In this document: piece by piece, positions 62,974 to 64,000 of the stretch | Layout of the letters: the number at the start of each line of letters is the position of its first letter | How positions within the stretch are numbered: position 1 is the first letter of the stretch | Assembly: GCF_001895005.1 (NCBI RefSeq) | Contig: NZ_BCXH01000012.1 | Coordinates: 1-64,000 of the forward strand | Origin: Rhodococcus yunnanensis NBRC 103083 | GTDB lineage: Bacteria; Actinomycetota; Actinomycetes; Mycobacteriales; Mycobacteriaceae | Length of the DNA: 64,000 nt | Direction: 5' to 3' | Translations under genes and position numbers: made by a program | The notes under the pieces: model-generated | Databases searched by the model: none | What the model was told of the DNA's origin: nothing | What the model saw: only the letters and a program-made list of their open reading frames with translations

Positions 62974-63352
62974 GGGCCTGCAACCGCCACGTGAACAGAA
63001 GTATGCCGGGCGGGACCGCTCCACCGATCAGCAGAAGTGCCGTACGCCAGTCGGCGAGCAGAAGCACATCGCCGCCGGGCCCACCGAACATGCACAGCAG
63101 TATTCCTGCGCCCCAGCCGATCAGCGGGGACGCGATGGCAGCAGGCCGAACGGCCACCTTGCGCGCGGCGAACAGCAATGCCACGTTCGCGGCGCCCGCG
63201 ATCAGCGCACTCGCAGGAAACGGAACCGGACCGAGGTAGGCCGGGAGAAACAGGACCGACAGGATTCCGCACAGAAAGCCGTCGAAGACGAGCACCGCGA
63301 GCGTTGCCCTCGAGACGAGGACGACGGTATTGGACGCGGCCTTCGAGATCAT
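62900..63352 (-). CDS. Four-helix membrane protein (Rv1171-like)
   Basis: The 150-residue protein has four hydrophobic helices (about 8-33, 42-63, 70-93 and 99-118) and a short polar C-tail. It corresponds in place and size to mycobacterial Rv1171, next to mshB. The last 24 residues overlap the uracil-DNA glycosylase gene on the other strand, which is an unusually long convergent overlap. Function is unknown. Confidence 0.75.
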   Translation of the reverse strand: MISKAASNTVVLVSRATLAVLVFDGFLCGILSVLFLPAYLGPVPFPASALIAGAANVALLFAARKVAVRPAAIASPLIGWGAGILLCMFGGPGGDVLLLADWRTALLLIGGAVPPGILLFTWRLQALTAVPHGTQQPAAHPRPSSESTAR

Positions 63353-63380
63353 GCTGCCAATACTGACGTATCGATCGCGA

Positions 63381-63539
63381 TCAGGAGACCGGAGGGTATC
63401 CCAACGACGTCAGCAGGTTGCTCAACGCTGTCGCGATATCGGTCAGTCCTGATTGGTAGAGCATTTCCTGACGCGGGAAATCCGGCATCAGCGAGTTCAC
63501 GAACGCGACGATGGCGTCCTGCACGATCCAGTTGTACAT
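63381..63539 (-). CDS. Small 52-residue protein between mshB and the Rv1171-like gene
   Basis: A 52-codon frame from ATG at 63539 encodes YNWIVQDAIVAFVNSLM, then FPRQEMLYQSGLTDIATALS and a short LGYPPV end. It has normal codon usage (GC-rich third positions) and lies between two same-strand genes with gaps of 51 and 28 nt. It resembles a secretion-type small protein of the PE/PPE-neighbourhood kind only loosely. I do not recognise a family. It could easily be missed because of its size. Confidence 0.5.
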   Translation of the reverse strand: MYNWIVQDAIVAFVNSLMPDFPRQEMLYQSGLTDIATALSNLLTSLGYPPVS

Positions 63540-63590
63540 CCCGTGTGATCCACCCTACTCATCAGTATCGAAGTGATGTAGGTCATAGTG

Positions 63591-63998
63591 TCACACGCCG
63601 GAGAACAAATCACGCTCGCGTCCGTGTTCGTCCTGTTCCCCCGGTTCGCCGCGTACGAGAACGTACTGCTCGTCGGCCAGAATGGGCTGCACGATGTTGT
63701 TCGACAACGCGTACTCGACCCCCGACGGCGCAACGGTCACCTGAGTCGCGTGTGCCGTCAACGCCGCACGTTTGCGGTCGAAGACGCTGCGCACGTCGAT
63801 CGACGTCGTCACGATCTCCTCCGCGACACTCGGTAGTTCGCCCGGCTCCGGCAGACGCCACCCCTCGGGGACGTCGGCGATCGCGGCAACACCGTCGCGC
63901 AGCTGCTCCGCACCGGTGACGGTCCAGTAGAACTTCGATGGAGTCCACGGCGCCCCGGCGCTCGGATAGCGATCCGACCCCGAGACATCGAATGCTTC
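63591..63998 (-). CDS. mshB: MshB, mycothiol pathway GlcNAc-Ins deacetylase (C-terminal part)
   Basis: Only the C-terminal about 135 residues are in the window; the start lies beyond position 64000. It reads WTPSKFYWTVTG, AALTAHATQVTVAPSG, YALSNNIVQPILADEQYVL and ends in DLFSGV, the characteristic tail of MshB. The enzyme deacetylates GlcNAc-inositol to the glucosamine intermediate of mycothiol. Next to fbiC and the Rv1171-like gene, as in mycobacteria. Confidence 0.9.
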   Translation of the reverse strand, partial: EAFDVSGSDRYPSAGAPWTPSKFYWTVTGAEQLRDGVAAIADVPEGWRLPEPGELPSVAEEIVTTSIDVRSVFDRKRAALTAHATQVTVAPSGVEYALSNNIVQPILADEQYVLVRGEPGEQDEHGRERDLFSGV

Positions 63999-64000
63999 GG

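Noticed and set aside
63542..63598. CGTGTGA/TCACACG inverted repeat after mshB as a terminator
   Set aside because: The 7-bp arms are more than 40 nt apart and one arm includes the stop codon, so it is probably chance.

Overview
The window is chromosomal DNA of a high-GC Gram-positive bacterium of the order Mycobacteriales, most likely Rhodococcus or a close relative. The evidence is gene content: mycothiol (mshB), coenzyme F420 (fbiC), methylglucose-lipopolysaccharide initiation (gpgS), the LpqY-SugABC trehalose importer, SigE-RseA-HtrA-TatB, and GTG or TTG starts with 4-nt ATGA/GTGA overlaps. Gene order also matches, as I recall it, the Mycobacterium tuberculosis stretch Rv1170-Rv1239, running in reverse: corA (Rv1239c), sugCBA-lpqY, Rv1234-like, Rv1232c, Rv1231c and Rv1230c homologues, mrp, tatB, htrA, rseA, sigE, Rv1220c-like, glgC/glgA, DUF3117, tag, Rv1209-like, gpgS, folP2, fadD6, a LOG protein, dapE, dapD, fadD36, dapC, fdxC, fbiC, Rv1171-like and mshB. 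No prophage, insertion sequence, CRISPR array, tRNA or rRNA was seen.

Layout. 1-390: tandem repeat with a 91-bp super-period and a terminator. 391-8945: malic enzyme, a PHP/MarC operon, corA, a SUFU-domain gene, a phosphoesterase/ParB-like pair, an MFS pump and a small secreted protein. 8991-14901: trehalose importer, a stress membrane protein and a CitE-like lyase. 14961-22500: a magnesium-sensor-like protein and a DUF1003 protein, two wall-lytic transglycosylases flanking a 35-bp tandem repeat, Mrp, and a polar amino-acid ABC importer with fused binding protein and permease. 22608-25632: the extracytoplasmic stress unit. 25822-33270: methyltransferases, glycogen/maltose-1-phosphate genes, DNA repair and the folP2-gpgS operon. 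33326-40136: a TetR regulator, FadD6, two LOG proteins and the DAP (lysine/peptidoglycan) genes dapE and dapD.

40245-50869 is the most accessory part. It holds an overlapping three-gene operon (a MinD-like protein without P-loop lysines, a stand-alone CYP102-like P450, and a PAS/GAF-like protein), RibH2-type lumazine synthase, a sulfur operon (OsmC, O-acetylhomoserine sulfhydrylase, CoA-binding protein) behind a cysteine-containing leader peptide, a MerR regulator fused to two sliding-clamp domains, a DUF222/HNH nuclease with a pentapeptide-like mini-ORF upstream, and a CHAP hydrolase.

50914-64000 returns to the conserved backbone: FadD36-like ligase, a SulP/MerR pair with a perfect 26-bp operator-like palindrome, LysE exporter, DapC and ferredoxin, FbiC, two bPH-domain membrane proteins, uracil-DNA glycosylase, and the 3' end of mshB followed by a 52-residue small gene and a membrane protein.

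All function calls are made by reading the translated sequence. No database search was possible, and Mycobacterium locus names are from memory.
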